Source: Cylicocyclus nassatus
Lineage: Eukaryota > Nematoda > Chromadorea > Rhabditida > Strongylidae
Length of the DNA: 64,000 bases
Direction: 5' to 3'
Assembly: GCA_958299035.1 (NCBI GenBank)
Contig: CATQJL010000305.1
Coordinates: 62,406,127-62,470,126, forward strand
Under the pieces are notes generated by a model. That model worked only from the letters and a program-made list of their open reading frames with translations, did not search any database and was not told the origin of the DNA. Shown here piece after piece: positions 12,086 through 23,781 of this stretch (position 1 is its first letter; each line of letters begins with the position of its first letter). Position numbers and translations under genes: made by a program.

Positions 12086-14094
12086 CGAAATGCTTACAAA
12101 AAATTGCGTTGCTGTCTGCGAACACACTTCACATTGCTCTTGCGCAAGATCAGAGCAACATCCGAACAAAAGGAAGACCAGATAACAGGATCGATATCAG
12201 GTTGGAAAAGGATGTTTTCGTCTAGTTTTTTCTTGTGGCCAAATCTGATATTTTTTAAGAGATTGGTACAAGGTTTATCCTTCGAGTTCGAATTCTTGTG
12301 CAATCGCATAAATGAGAGGAACTTACGATAGGGCGGCTAGCGAAGCCCGAGAACGAGGCACTTCTGTAGGGCGAGATTCAACTTAGATTTACAGTGTGGA
12401 GCGAATCACCGACCGCTACTGTTGTGGAACCATTGTGGAATATGCCATCTGATAAAATTCTATTAAAAAAATCTGAAAAATCGTGTATTAAAGTTTTCAC
12501 GCACGCTGTTTCCACTACACAACTTTTGATGGTGCAGTCACATTTCTGACAAATGCTGGAAATTCTTGTTACGGTTTTCCCGGGGTTACTTTGAAAAGGC
12601 GCATCACAAAAAAATGAAAATTCTATATTCGAAATCAGCGACTTACAGTACTATAGTATAAGAGTTTTTGGCTTGTTTGATTTCGTTCTGAGGCTGAATA
12701 TGGCCTCCAATGGCCTAAAATTCTTGTCGAAGTTCCTACCGTAATCCCACAGTAATGAAGAGCAATGATGATTCGCTTCACTGTAGATCTAGTTGAACAT
12801 CGCTCTACAGAACTGTGTCTTAAGGTCGGCGAAAGACATGAAAGCAAGGGAGTAATTAACGATGAAACAGTGTTTACATTTTTATAGGACACCCTGTATA
12901 TGGATGAGCACGGCAGAAGAATAAAGTAGGAAATTCTTAGGAATTCTTGGGACAAGATGCGATTCTATGAATTTGACTTCAATGCTTGCGTTGATCGCCA
13001 CTTATGCGGGGGTTCGCTGTTCTTGAATGCTTCGCTCTATCGGTTGATACCCTTCATAGATTCTTCGCGTTCGTCTTATTGCTTTGCCGTGAACAACGAC
13101 ATTCTCTTCTCCAATCCCAAATTCCACTGAGTCTTACTCCATTATTTTCGAGTGATTACTTCATACATAGTCTACACAGGCTGAATTCCCTATTTTCTTT
13201 TAAACCATTGGGTGACTGGACTTGAGCTAACTTATTGGATAATTGCCGTTTTGTTCTTTGTATTTGTGCCTGGTTATGTTCTCGTGTTTTGTTCTGGTTA
13301 TGGCACGCCTTGTGCGTAATACATAAACATAAACAACCCCACCCCAGTACTAGTCGGAGACTGTGGGATCAAAAAGCGTTTTTCTGTACCTGCAAGAATT
13401 TGCTGACCATTGAGTCACTACCGAGTGCACTTTGTTCGTTGGCAATTGCACAACATTGCGTAAGACTTGTTTTCCTAGGTGAATGAAAAACGAAACGAAT
13501 CATTGCCTGTCACCTTCACATGCTCTCTCTTTGTATCCACAGCTTTAGTTTCTCGTCCCTTGTTTACTCTAAGACCACCATCGTAACTTGTTTTGCAAAA
13601 ATACATTTTTTCGTACAAAAATTTCTATGGACTTCAACTTCTAGTTGAATCAGAAATCATGTAGAGCATGTGTTCGCATCGCATTTGCCGCTATCTTTTC
13701 CTTCGTAGCAGTACCTTTAAACGTCGCTCGACGCTCTGGCTACGAGAAATTTTAAATAGCGAGAATACCATGGACTTGCATCTCGCAAGATCTAAAGATG
13801 GTCCCTAAATACGTCATTTTTTGAACCTTGGCTGACATCAAATCTTTGCCTTTTTGTTTTCAAGTATGCTCCTTTATTCATCTTTTATGGGGAAATCTCA
13901 AATGATTTGCCTCCATATACTGCCAAGCAAACTTAGTCAAACAGATTTTCAAGATGCAAGTTTTTTTTTGATTTCAAAGCTATCTGAAACCAATGAGCTC
14001 AATGCAGTAGATCATTTTTGGTAGTTGTTGCAATCTCGAAATAAGCACCATTATCTATGAAATGTTTTCCCTAAGATACTGCAAAGTTGATGTC
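12086..14094. other. No confident gene; possible mariner end
   Basis: Near 12,880-12,900 the minus strand reads TATACAGGGTGTCCTATA, a typical terminal start of some mariner-family elements, but its partner end was not found. The remaining frames are short and unrelated to known domains. Part of this stretch may hold 5-prime exons of the RBR gene that I could not assemble. Confidence 0.35.
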
Positions 14095-14120
14095 AGAGAA
14101 TGGCAGCATTACGGATCCAC

Positions 14121-14128
14121 ATGTTAAG
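14121..14128. repeat. Left 8-bp target-site duplication of hAT MITE
   Basis: ATGTTAAG, repeated exactly at 14,499-14,506 on the other side of the element; an 8-bp duplication is the hAT signature. Confidence 0.9.
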
Positions 14129-14498
14129 CAGTGGCGTACCGAGGGGGGGGCGGGGGGGGGCGCGCGCCCCCCCCCCCCCCCGAGAACGGGTCGCGAAATT
14201 TTTGAAAATTACTTACATGCGTTATAAAAATGTGCAAATGACTTGTTTATTTTTGTAAACTATTAAAATAATTTTTAAAATTTTTTAAAAATTCAAATTA
14301 GCCTTATAAAAAAAATTTTTTCGGGGGCGTGGCGTCAGCCACGCCCCCTTTTTCCAGATTTTATGGGTTTGGGGCCCACAAAATTGTTGAGAAGCCCCCC
14401 TAAAATTATTTCGGAGTGCGTGGCTAACGCCACGCACCTTCATTTGAAAATTTTTTTTGCCGCGCCCCCCCCGAGCCGAAATCCTGGGTACGCCACTG
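14129..14498. mobile_element. Non-autonomous hAT transposon (MITE), 370 bp
   Basis: The ends are CAGTGGCGTACC and GGTACGCCACTG, the CAGTGGCGTA type of terminal inverted repeat seen in many animal hAT elements. Exact 8-bp direct repeats (ATGTTAAG) flank it. The interior has G/C homopolymer runs and two inverted GCCACGCCCCC/GGCGTGGC blocks, with no transposase frame. The intact duplication points to a fairly recent insertion. It may sit inside an upstream exon of the RBR gene (see findings). Confidence 0.92.
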
Positions 14499-14799
14499 AT
14501 GTTAAGATATAACATAAGTCTTGAGACACTCTCACTTCTTACGGCGTTAAGTCATACTGTCCACATTTTCAATAGGGATCCAGGATATCATTCGATAGTA
14601 CTCTGCCGCAGAGCAGGAAATCCACATTGGAGAAGCCCTCCTCCGCGAAGTATCTCAACTTTTATACCATTTTCTTGTATGAAGTCAAACATTATGGCCT
14701 CGCACTTGCGCGATGGCTTCGGGGGGGGGGGGGGGTCCAGTTTCGCATGACACTGAAGTCCCAACCTCCTATTTGTCCGGACACTGCTTCGTGAATGCG

Positions 14800-14885
14800 G
14801 GTTAATGGCTTGAGCTAAAAGTTACCCTCAAGAGTAGGGTTTACCCTCAGTGTTAGTTGATGTCTACGGCTACAGGTATCTGCTG
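14800..14885. repeat. Single copy of the ACCCTCAGGGTT-type repeat
   Basis: CGGGTTAATGGCTTGAG, then TTACCCTCAAGAGTAGGGTT and TTACCCTCAGTGTTAGTTGA: the same unit that forms large clusters at 45.4-47.5 kb. Confidence 0.7.
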
Positions 14886-14909
14886 AGGTTAGGGCTGTTC
14901 AATGTGCAG

Positions 14910-17900
14910 ATAACATCGCATCATCTATCAGAAGAAAACATTCCTCATAACTATTTTAGGAGAAGAAATAAACATTTTTCATCTCAGAGCAACCACAATG
15001 TCGTACATCAGTGGTGAAGAAAACGGCATTCTGTATGTTTTTATATAGATCCAGCCGAATTTCCAAGGTTTTTAAAGATTGATTTTCGCAGATGTCAAAA
15101 AGACACTCGCGCAGACAATTTGCATAAAAGGAGGGAACAAAGAAACGTGGAAAAAGAAAATTTCTTCGTGACCAAGACGCTGTACGACCCTGAGAACATG
15201 CTAAGCAAGGTATGGTTGACTCTCTTGTGCTGGGCAATGTCCAATGTAGCATTACTTAGCGATGCAAAAAGAAACTGCTCTCCGAAATTCTCAGCAGTTT
15301 TTCCCCGAATGTTCCGTACTCAGTGAATAAAAGCAAGAGGTGGCAAAAGTTCACTACTAAGTCAATATTGAATGATGCACAAGAATACTTACAGCGAATT
15401 GAAGCTGTGGTAGTGCATAGGACAGAGGTTCCTTTAAAAGGTATGTTAGCAAGTACCCTCTGATTCAACAGGATTGGCGGCTGGTGGGCGGGCTCACGTA
15501 CTCGCGGCCTCCTCGCCTGGCTCTGCACCTCTTTCCCGATCGTGCTCTCTAGTGATTGAAGCTCCGCCTTTCCCACGCTCGTGATGGGAAAGTAATGAGG
15601 GATCAAGCTCACGAAAGAGGTGCAGAGGCCAAGCAGCCCGCCCCCCAGCCGCCATTCTTGTTGAATCAGAAGATATTACAGTTTGCAAACGATATATCTA
15701 TAGGTGTCAACGAATGTAGCAATATTCGAAATTTTGAGATCATCGAAGACGGAAAGATAGGAAAACTTTCCTCCACTGAAAGAAGTAAACACGTTAGTTT
15801 TGACACAAATTGATTCTGGCTTTTCTGAAGCGTGTGTTTAGCTTAAATATTTCAATAACCGAATGCGAGCATTGCGGCATCTAGACAAGGAAACCATTGA
15901 GCCGCCGAGGATTCACATAAATTTTAGCAAGGATTACCCCGCGAAACCTCGCAAGAAGAAATCAAAACGAGGTGAATCTTTTAGTTTTTCGAAAATTCGT
16001 TCGCAACTCTCGCACCTGGATGGAATTTTTTATAACATTTTAGTTTGAAAGAAAACATCATGCGCTTTGCAGCAGTATCTTTCTTATTACAGTATGAGAA
16101 AACTGGAGAGCTAAAAGAAAATCAGGAAAATTGTGATGCCAAAAAAATCCAATTTCGTAGATTACAATTTGAGCCTATCAATGACAAAAGTCACCTGGTA
16201 TCTTTAGTGACCTTGCTTCAATAAAACAATTTTGCATGATTTTCTTCATTTGTTTCTAAATCTGGCACTTTCTCATAATACATACGGCAAAGTTTTGACA
16301 GTAATGCGAATGATTTCGGCTTCTAAACAAGGACGCTTCCAATTTTCCTGACCCTGTTCAAGAAATAATATTTTGAGTAGTTTTTCATTTGGTTTTGAGT
16401 CTAGCTTTGTTCAACAATACTGATACACATCAAGGTATTGTTGTTAAGCGCATGATCTCTGTTTTCCAACAAAATTACTTCCACGTATTTTACGCAAAGA
16501 AGTTCTGGTTTTTTAAAATATGCGAACTTTGGCACCAACCCCATATTTACATTAAGCAAGATGATTTGATTCCATGCAGCTAATAGACGAAGAGTTGTGC
16601 TTGAAAAATATGTTTCTGACTGTGCTGGAGATGCGATAGAGACTGGCAAATTGGAGAAAAACGGGAAATCACAGTATGATATTTTTTTGCTTTGAATTAT
16701 CTGTAAATCGCTTGTTTTTTTAGAAGTCCTCTTCACCTTGCATGGAAAGAGCGGAAGTCCGAACCTGAGCATCGTCTCAGCCAGCAATGTCCTGACCTAC
16801 CGTTAACTTCACAAGTACTTAAGAAAAGCTTCGATACTGAGGTACACTCTTGTATTGGTTCACCGCCACTGAAAATAACCTTTAGGCGAGGCTTTGTGAC
16901 CTAACTAAGGCCGGCGCCCGCGACGCACTCTGCGTCTCTCGCGCGCGTTTTGTCTGATCATTATCTAGCCTTAATTAGGCCACGAAGCCCCGCCTTTCAT
17001 CCGCCAAGCCAGTTGAATCAAGGGACCAATGCTGTATCGTTTTTTCAGATAAAATAGTAGCACCTTTTGTCGCTCAAAAAATGATACATCATTACATCAC
17101 TTGTTAGGCAATGAATACCCTGCTCCCAAAATTATGTTGACAAACTTTGACTCAGAATTTTTTTTTGTTATATCAAAAAGTATCAGTAACCTGTTATCAT
17201 TTGAAAAATCGGAATGTGATACTTTTGCTCAACAAAACTTCATCTGAAATCGTTTATGTTATGAGCTTGGAACGGAATTCCGCAAGAATTGATTCAAAAA
17301 ACAATCGACAGGTTTCCAAAAAAAAAACTGTGTAAACATATTCCTGAAAAAAAATTAGTATCGTTCACGATAAAATGCATTTAATATGCCGCTGGAAAGA
17401 TGAGATCGTAAGCTACAAATAAGATCTAGGACGTTTATATATCTCTGTTAATGTTAGATCAAAAGTTTCTTAAGATTTTCTTCATATTTCATTATGTTTA
17501 CCTCCTTAGCAGACCTTACTTTGGAAAAAGGTAAAACATAGCCTGTTGAGCACCCATAATGAAGATTTTCAAACGGACTTTTTACAAATCGATTTGCAGA
17601 AATTTATCATCCATCATATTGTACCAACCTCGCATTAGTTAATTCATGTTTACGCTATTAAAAACTCAGTTTTGACGATCGAATATGCCATCTAATGCCG
17701 AGCTCTGTACAGATTCATTCTCATCGTAATGTGTTCTGATTCCCATTTCTCCTTTCTTTACTATGAAACTGATGATCTGTAAAGCAAGGAACTTCACTGA
17801 AAGTACCTCCACGACTAAGGTTTCGTTCTAATTGGTAAATATGAGACGAAGAAGACGAAGAGTGGCAATTTGAAATGAAAAAAAACTAAAGGAAGATTTT

Positions 17901-20900
17901 AGCCTCTGCATCAAGTCTGCAGCTTTAGGATTTCTTCAAAAGGCCAAGTCTGCTGGATGTTACTGCTGCTATCGAAGCTCCTCATATCCTTGAAGTGATT
18001 GAAATCAAAATCAAGAAATTGGACATTATTGACCTAAGAAAACAAGTACGAAAATATCTTTTCAGATAGTTATTAAGCCGAAAATCGTTACAGTATACAT
18101 GATTTAGTTTTTACCTTCGGTACCGCCTGCATTCGTTGTGCGATGGTTCGGTTCGAATCGAGTGTCTATCAGTAGTCCATCTTATGCGAAGCCATCTTTC
18201 GTCATTTTTTTCGAACACGAAGAAAACGATACAACCTTCAGGTATCTAGTCAGAATATAATCCGTAAGAATTTTTATATATTGGGATGAGTGAAAACTAT
18301 TCCTTAAACCTGCACTAGGGTCCGAATCAACACCAATTCGCAGTACTGTGAGGAAGCGAATAAAGAAAATCTTTTGACTATTGTTCAAGATAGGATCTAC
18401 AGAGATCATGAGACGCTATTTGATGACTTATACAAATTCATCTTGCGCACAAAAAAGATGTAAGTTGAGTTTTTCACCTCCATTACTGGTCTACAAAAGA
18501 AAATTCGTAGGGACTATGAGGTTAATGATGATGGCCGTCGATTTGCTATATGTCCCGAATCTTTCGATTACAATGTTAATAGTACAGTGATAGCTCCCAA
18601 TGTGAGCCCCAAACTCCGTTAATGTCACTTTTTTTTAGTTTTTTAATATTTTGAAAGCTTCACATATTTTAGGCTACCTTATTTATGGAACAAGAGCAGT
18701 TGGATCATCTTAGCCAGTTATACACTCAACAAAACCCTGAAATCTCGTCATTCGAGTTTATACACCAGGCTGTAAGTATATCTCGAAATCTAACATTTAT
18801 CCAAGGGCAATGCTTTAGGGAGACCCGAAAGTTTGCTGCATCTGCCGAGTTGTAAATGACGATTTGTTCTCTTCTATAGACGGCTTGATATGCCGTGATT
18901 GCACAATTTCCTCCATAACTCGACAACTATACACGAATCAGCCTCACATACAAATTCCTGTAATAATTGATATTTTTCGGTTTAAAAATGTTTCAAAACT
19001 ATCTTCAATAATTACAGATTGTTGCTCCTCCAAATAGTTCTCCAATCGCGCTTCTCGCCGCTGTCGTTCCTTTACCTTTGCTGGCTGTTTTAGTCAGAGT
19101 AAGTCACACATTTTTACTCTCAGGACGATCGCTGCTTTTGAGAATTGTGGCTATATCAGCTCTTTTATCTTACACTTGTTCTATGAAATGTCCTTCCAAT
19201 ACCAAAGCTGGAAATTTCTGGCATCTATATCAGTCCCTTATTTTTCTGATAAGATCATTAAGTTTCTCTAGAAACCGATGTTTTGGCCGCAAATTATTGT
19301 GAAAAATGGTCCAAAAACACTATATGCTATACAGCTTATGTATGTGTCGAAGAACATGATTATAAAATTGTAGTTTTTTTTTTACCTCAGGCAATATTCG
19401 ATTCGATTCAACATTTCTTATTCTGCAAAATATCACTAATCAAATATTCGACATGTTTTATTTTTAGAGTTCGACGTTCAAGTATTCAAATTTTTTTGAT
19501 TGTTGAATATATTCGAATATTTGATTATTCAGAAATTCGTGTATATTCCAAGGTAACCATTACTAATTGTTTTCGTCTATGATTGATTCATTGAGCCAGA
19601 TTAGCATTAGAAAGCAAGTAAGCTATAAAATACTCTCATTGTATTTCTTTTTCTACCTCAGAATGTACGAACGAGAAATTTGCCTGAACGTGCGACTATA
19701 TGAAGCATGACAATTTCCATACGTAGTCACCTTTCATTCTAGAAATTCGAATCATTCGCTGTAACAGTGCACCCTATTTTATGTTTTTTTCTTCATTTTC
19801 GGCGTTATAAGAAGTGAATTTGAACGATGCGTGAAGGTAACGTCCAGGTAATCTTGGTGGCTTTCTATATGCATACCGGTCGGGAGGAACCCAGTTCTGA
19901 GCACTCTCTTTGATTTTTAGCTGAGTACTCTCTTTGTGATCATATATTGTTGGAAAATGTAAGAGAATGTCTACTTGAACTATTTCACTATTTGCGGTGG
20001 ATTTTCTCATATTTATGCCAGAGAACTGTCTAAAACTTTTCTTCCATTGAGAGATACTTTTCTTTGTCTGTTCATTGATTAACACCATATCCGTCCATGC
20101 AAAGATGTCAAATTTCGAAGGGAAGATAAAAAAACATCAAAGTTAATATTTCAGAAGCTGTACGCTCAATTCCAAGGACCGAATAATCCCAAACTGCAGT
20201 TTTCGAACTGTCCCCGTTGCTCAGCAGTACTTGTTCCCGCACCTAATTCTGGTAAACTGTAAAAATCATGGTGCTTTTTCCCTTTTTTCACTCTCATTTT
20301 TAGAATTTGGCTGTTGCTCATGTACGAATCCGGGTTGTGGTTGTGCGTTTTGCTACTTTTGTGAATCTGAGCCTCACTGGCCAATGAGTTGCGAACAGTA
20401 CAAACGCTGGACTGCTAAATGGGACACTCAATGTATTTCTTCTTTTATTTTTTCGTCTCAGCATACGCATCGAAGCATTTGCATCTTTCAGATCTGCTTG
20501 AGCAAAAATTCGTAGATGGGGCAGGCCATGTGCGGCTGTGCGTTCAGTGTGGAGAAGCATTCCAGGTCTATCCAAACTCTGCACATGCTCGATGTCCTCG
20601 TGAGATATGCAGATCGGGTTACTGGTCTAATTGGGAATTCCACCACTGGCACGATTACACTAGACCTTACTCAGAGAAAATTTTGAATTGCATGGCGTCG
20701 ATAGGATACACCATGAAAAACTGTGGAGAATGTGTAAGTTTACAAGGGAAGGACACTAAGGGCCGCATGCGTTAACACCCCCGCCGGGGAGGGGATCCTG
20801 CTTAAATCTTCGTATCCTGGAGCTCCACATGCCTGGATCACGTTGTCCTTCTATCCGTAAGTATTCCTACTACCCTTAACTATAAACATATTGAACGCGA

Positions 20901-23363
20901 GCGAGAAGTTGTACAAGCAGAATTTTTCAACTTTCTGTATGATGCCTAGATGATCCTCGGCAGCCAATCATCTTTTTTCAAAGTCATTTTTCTTTCTTCA
21001 AAGTAGATGAAACCATTCCAAGCTGTATTCATTGTCTAACCTAAAAGTGCTAAGCATGTTGCTGATAGGAACAAATGATGTCTCGGAGTCATGAAAATTA
21101 CATGAACCACAAGTCGAAAGTTGGGGTTTATCGAAAATTTCGATATTCCAAAAACTCATTCGCTTCTACCAGAAACATGCTTAGCACTGTTGGGTTAGAT
21201 AATCAGTGCAATTCTGGAATGTTTTCGTTGACTTCGAAGAAAGAAAAATTACTTTGAAAGACAGACGGTCGGCCGCCGGGGATCAACAGGAGTATATACA
21301 AAAAGCAGGAAAATGCTGCTTGTACATCTTCTATCTCGTGTTCAATACGCTTATAGTGAAGAATAATAGGAATATTAGGTCGTTCCATAAGTTCGTAGCG
21401 TTTTTATAAACCAACAAAATCATCAATTTACAGAAATCACTCAAAATTATAATCCTGCTTGTAGCGCACAACCTTTTGGCACATTCTTGTTAGCTTCTCA
21501 ACCTCAATTTTTCAAATGGCAGCGCGCCGGATCCCAAGAAAGTCATCTAACGAGCGCTCAAGTTGCTTACTGAAATCGAGACATGCACAATTCATGAGGT
21601 TTGCCAGAGAGCGGAGCAAATGATAATCTGGTAGAGCGAGGTTTGGAGAATATTTTGGGTACTGAAGTACCTTCCACTCGAGTCGTGCAGGAGAGTTTTG
21701 ACGACGTTTGCCGTATGAGGCCATGTTTCGTCATGCAGAAAAACTCGCTGGATTTGTCTGTTAGGCTTTTCTGCGGCAGGATCTGGTTTAAACCGTGCAT
21801 TTGGATTGCTTATGGCGTGGTTGACCGTCGCCTACTTGTCCAGCAATATTCAGTGCAGGACGTCCTGCACTGAATATTGCTGAATACGTCCTGCCCGTCC
21901 CCCGAAAAGTCTTGTTCAGGGACATCCTGCTCAGCTCCTGCTCTTTTGTACCAATCCAATTCTTTTTTGTCTTATACTGATGAACAACGCCACGTTACAT
22001 AATCGACACAAAAATCTGTGCAAAAACGCTTCTTTTCATAACGAAAAAGGCGCAAATGCCGAAATTGCTCCTTTTTGCCTTTCAAAATTTCCATCTTTGA
22101 AAGCTGCGAGATCCGAGTGAATCGGCTTTCCACCGAAATCAGTAGATGTATTTCAAAAAGCACAATCAGCCCTTCCAAACGATATATGCATCCCGCCGCA
22201 AATCAACCGCTCCTCAAAGATATGAGTACGAAAATAAAAACGCTACGAACTTATGGAACGACCTAATACTTACGCATAGATAGACAGCGCAAGATTCGGA
22301 CAGCTGGAGCTCTGAAGTTTTGGGACATGAAGCCTTCTTTTGAGCTGCGATCCCCTCCCCCCGCGGGGATGTTAATGCATACGGCCTTAAAGTCAATTCA
22401 GCCAATTGTACAAGAACAGTGATGATTCATCTTGGTTCGGAGCTGAGTTTAACTATCTTCATCACTTGCTGAACTCTGTTTTAAAAAGAGTTACGACTAT
22501 TATCATATGGCAAAAGGAAGTCGTCACAGCAGGATTCGTACTTGTAACCATTTGCCTGAAATGCACCGCTCCTACCCCTTCACCAACCATGTTTCGATGG
22601 GCGCTTCTTTTTTGTTACTCAAGCAATGGGCGCTTCGGATTCAAAAATGTTAAATATTCAAGATACCGTTTAGCAGATATCAAATGCAGATTTGCGCTTG
22701 GCGTTCCAAATCGAGATGAACCATACATTCTTGTTATGAGCGGCTGGATCGACCTAGTGTCCATTCTTCGTGAAATCTATGCACATAAAATCCCAGAGAA
22801 AAGAGATTATAGGGATATCCTATCGAGCAGGACACCATAGAATTGCATCCTCTTTTGAACAAGAATGTATCCGAAGTTGGTCATGTTTTTTCGTCACTAT
22901 CCCTACACATTAAGCCTTCTTTAGCTGTGCGGTCATGCGCGAAGGCAAAGATTCGAGAAACAAGATAGGAAGGAGTTTGAGAACTATGTAGCGGATGTCT
23001 TCCCGATGAGGAAAGTACAAAGAAAACTTAGAAATACCAGAAACTTGGTGCGTTTTCGGATTCATTAGCCTCAAGGAAAAAGTCTACTACAGGTTCTATT
23101 CTTGGTTGAAAACTGTACTGCCTGGCTCTACCTTACCAAACCTATTGGTAACAGCTTGAAAGTCGCTATCTCGGACCTCTTCTTTCTGCTGCTCGACATT
23201 CAGCGACGCATTCCAGAAGACAGGTAAAATCGTAATCTCTCCGCGTGGCATCAAGTATCATTTCAGCAACGATTTTCTTGAACGAATGCATCACATGGAG
23301 GTGAAAGCAAGAGATCTCATTGCATTGATACAGCGATATAAGCTCAATTGGCGTAACTTTTGA
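14910..23363 (+). CDS. Ariadne-like RBR (RING-IBR-Rcat) protein, multi-exon, 5-prime end open
   Basis: Exons read: 14910-15010, 15092-15209, 15260-15322, 15395-15440, 15682-15792, 15842-15971, 16073-16197, 16580-16673, 16724-16841, 17785-17834, 17928-18045, 18108-18241, 18394-18459, 18511-18586, 18673-18771, 18819-18959, 19018-19098, 20155-20251, 20304-20432, 20492-20733, 23069-23223, 23267-23363 (TGA). Phases agree at every junction except 15440/15682 and 16197/16580, where a small exon or other site must be missing. The N-terminal part is long, basic and unrecognised. Exon 18819 has CCICR...CRDC (partial RING1). Exons 20155-20432 give a canonical IBR (CPRC ... CYFCESEPHWPMSC). Exon 20492 has CVQC...CPREIC in the Rcat place but no catalytic Cys. 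The helical C-terminus (VENCTAWLYL, LLLDIQRRI) resembles the Ariadne domain. Family role: ubiquitin ligation with E2 enzymes in cytosol or nucleus; this copy may be inactive. The first exons are the least certain. Confidence 0.75.
15460..15669. mobile_element. MITE of the TTGATTCAAC family (copy 1), in an RBR-gene intron
   Basis: Inverted ends TGATTCAACAGGATTGGCGG and CCGCCATTCTTGTTGAATCA, with GC-rich arms sharing GCACCTCTTTCC in inverted orientation. Five other copies occur in this window. No coding content. Confidence 0.85.
16850..17025. mobile_element. MITE of the TTGATTCAAC family (copy 2), RBR-gene intron
   Basis: The right end CCAAGCCAGTTGAATCAAGG is clear and the left end is eroded. 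The interior CGACGCACTCTGCGTCTCTC and the AGGCGAGGCTTTGTGACC/GGCCACGAAGCCCCGCC pairing match copies 4 and 6. Confidence 0.75.
21375..22266 (-). mobile_element. Internally deleted mariner-family transposon, 892 bp
   Basis: Perfect terminal inverted repeats of about 33 bp beginning TTAGGTCGTTCCATAAGTTC, flanked on both sides by TA, the Tc1/mariner target duplication. On the minus strand, frames at 21,512-21,800 keep transposase pieces: an LHDET-like HDE context, then YSPNLALPDYHLLRSL, close to the mariner motif YSPDLAPSDYHLF with its catalytic D. Frameshifts and a length below the usual 1.3 kb make it non-autonomous. Identical ends suggest recent movement. Confidence 0.92.
21841..21882. repeat. 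Perfect 42-bp palindrome inside the mariner
   Basis: CAGCAATATTCAGTGCAGGAC followed directly by its exact reverse complement, with no loop and no mismatch. It lies near the place where internal transposase sequence is missing, so it may mark the deletion junction. Confidence 0.95.
22406..22840 (+). other. 144-codon open frame of unknown nature inside an RBR-gene intron
   Basis: One uninterrupted frame containing SSWFGAEFNYLHHLL, and later GVPNRDEPYILVMSGW and YAHKIPEKRDYRD. Its length exceeds the local norm and the amino-acid mix looks protein-like, but no family was recognised. No splice sites fit the phase-0 junction between the flanking RBR exons. It may be a skipped exon, a decayed gene or chance. 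Confidence 0.25.
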
Positions 23364-23544
23364 TCACCACTACAACATTTGCGACAATGAGTTTTATTCG
23401 ATTTGAAGTACTAATACATGTAGTAGAGGAATCACTTATTGTTAGAACTAGATGCACAACTTTCTTTCTGGTTATCCTTACCTAAACATTAGTCTCACTT
23501 GCGAAGAAAATGCCGGAGGTGCGCCTATCTCCCCGAGTATAATT

Positions 23545-23550
23545 AATAAA
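23545..23550 (+). terminator. AATAAA poly(A) signal candidate for the RBR gene
   Basis: AATAAA about 180 nt after the TGA; a second AATAAA lies near 23,637. Either could end the RBR transcript. Confidence 0.4.
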
Positions 23551-23781
23551 CTTTTCTTTTTCTTATGTAATTTTTTTCATTTTGCTGAATTTTCGAATGT
23601 CTTAAGAAACACCAACTGTGCGGCGAAAGTGCCCTAAATAAATATGAAATATGGCCGTTCGATACTGCCATCAAATCATATCAGGGAGAATTCAAACTAC
23701 TAGTGATGTATCCTATAAATTTTACGCTAGTTATCCTGGTCGTTCCGTTCGGTATCTCCCATTGTTCATCATTCGAATCAA

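Larger units (their letters stand above)
20757..22389. mobile_element. Element bounded by about 41-bp inverted repeats, host of a mariner insertion
   Basis: The left end (TAAGGGCCGCATGCGTTAAC, then a GC-rich tail to GGGGATC) is the reverse complement, with about five mismatches, of the right end (GATCCCC... to GTTAATGCATACGGCCTTA). A related end stands alone at about 56,775-56,815 (GCGGGCTGTTAATGCATACG), so this is a repeat family. Subtracting the mariner at 21,375-22,266 leaves about 740 bp without a recognised transposase. It lies wholly within the intron after exon 20492-20733 and should be removed by splicing. Confidence 0.7.
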
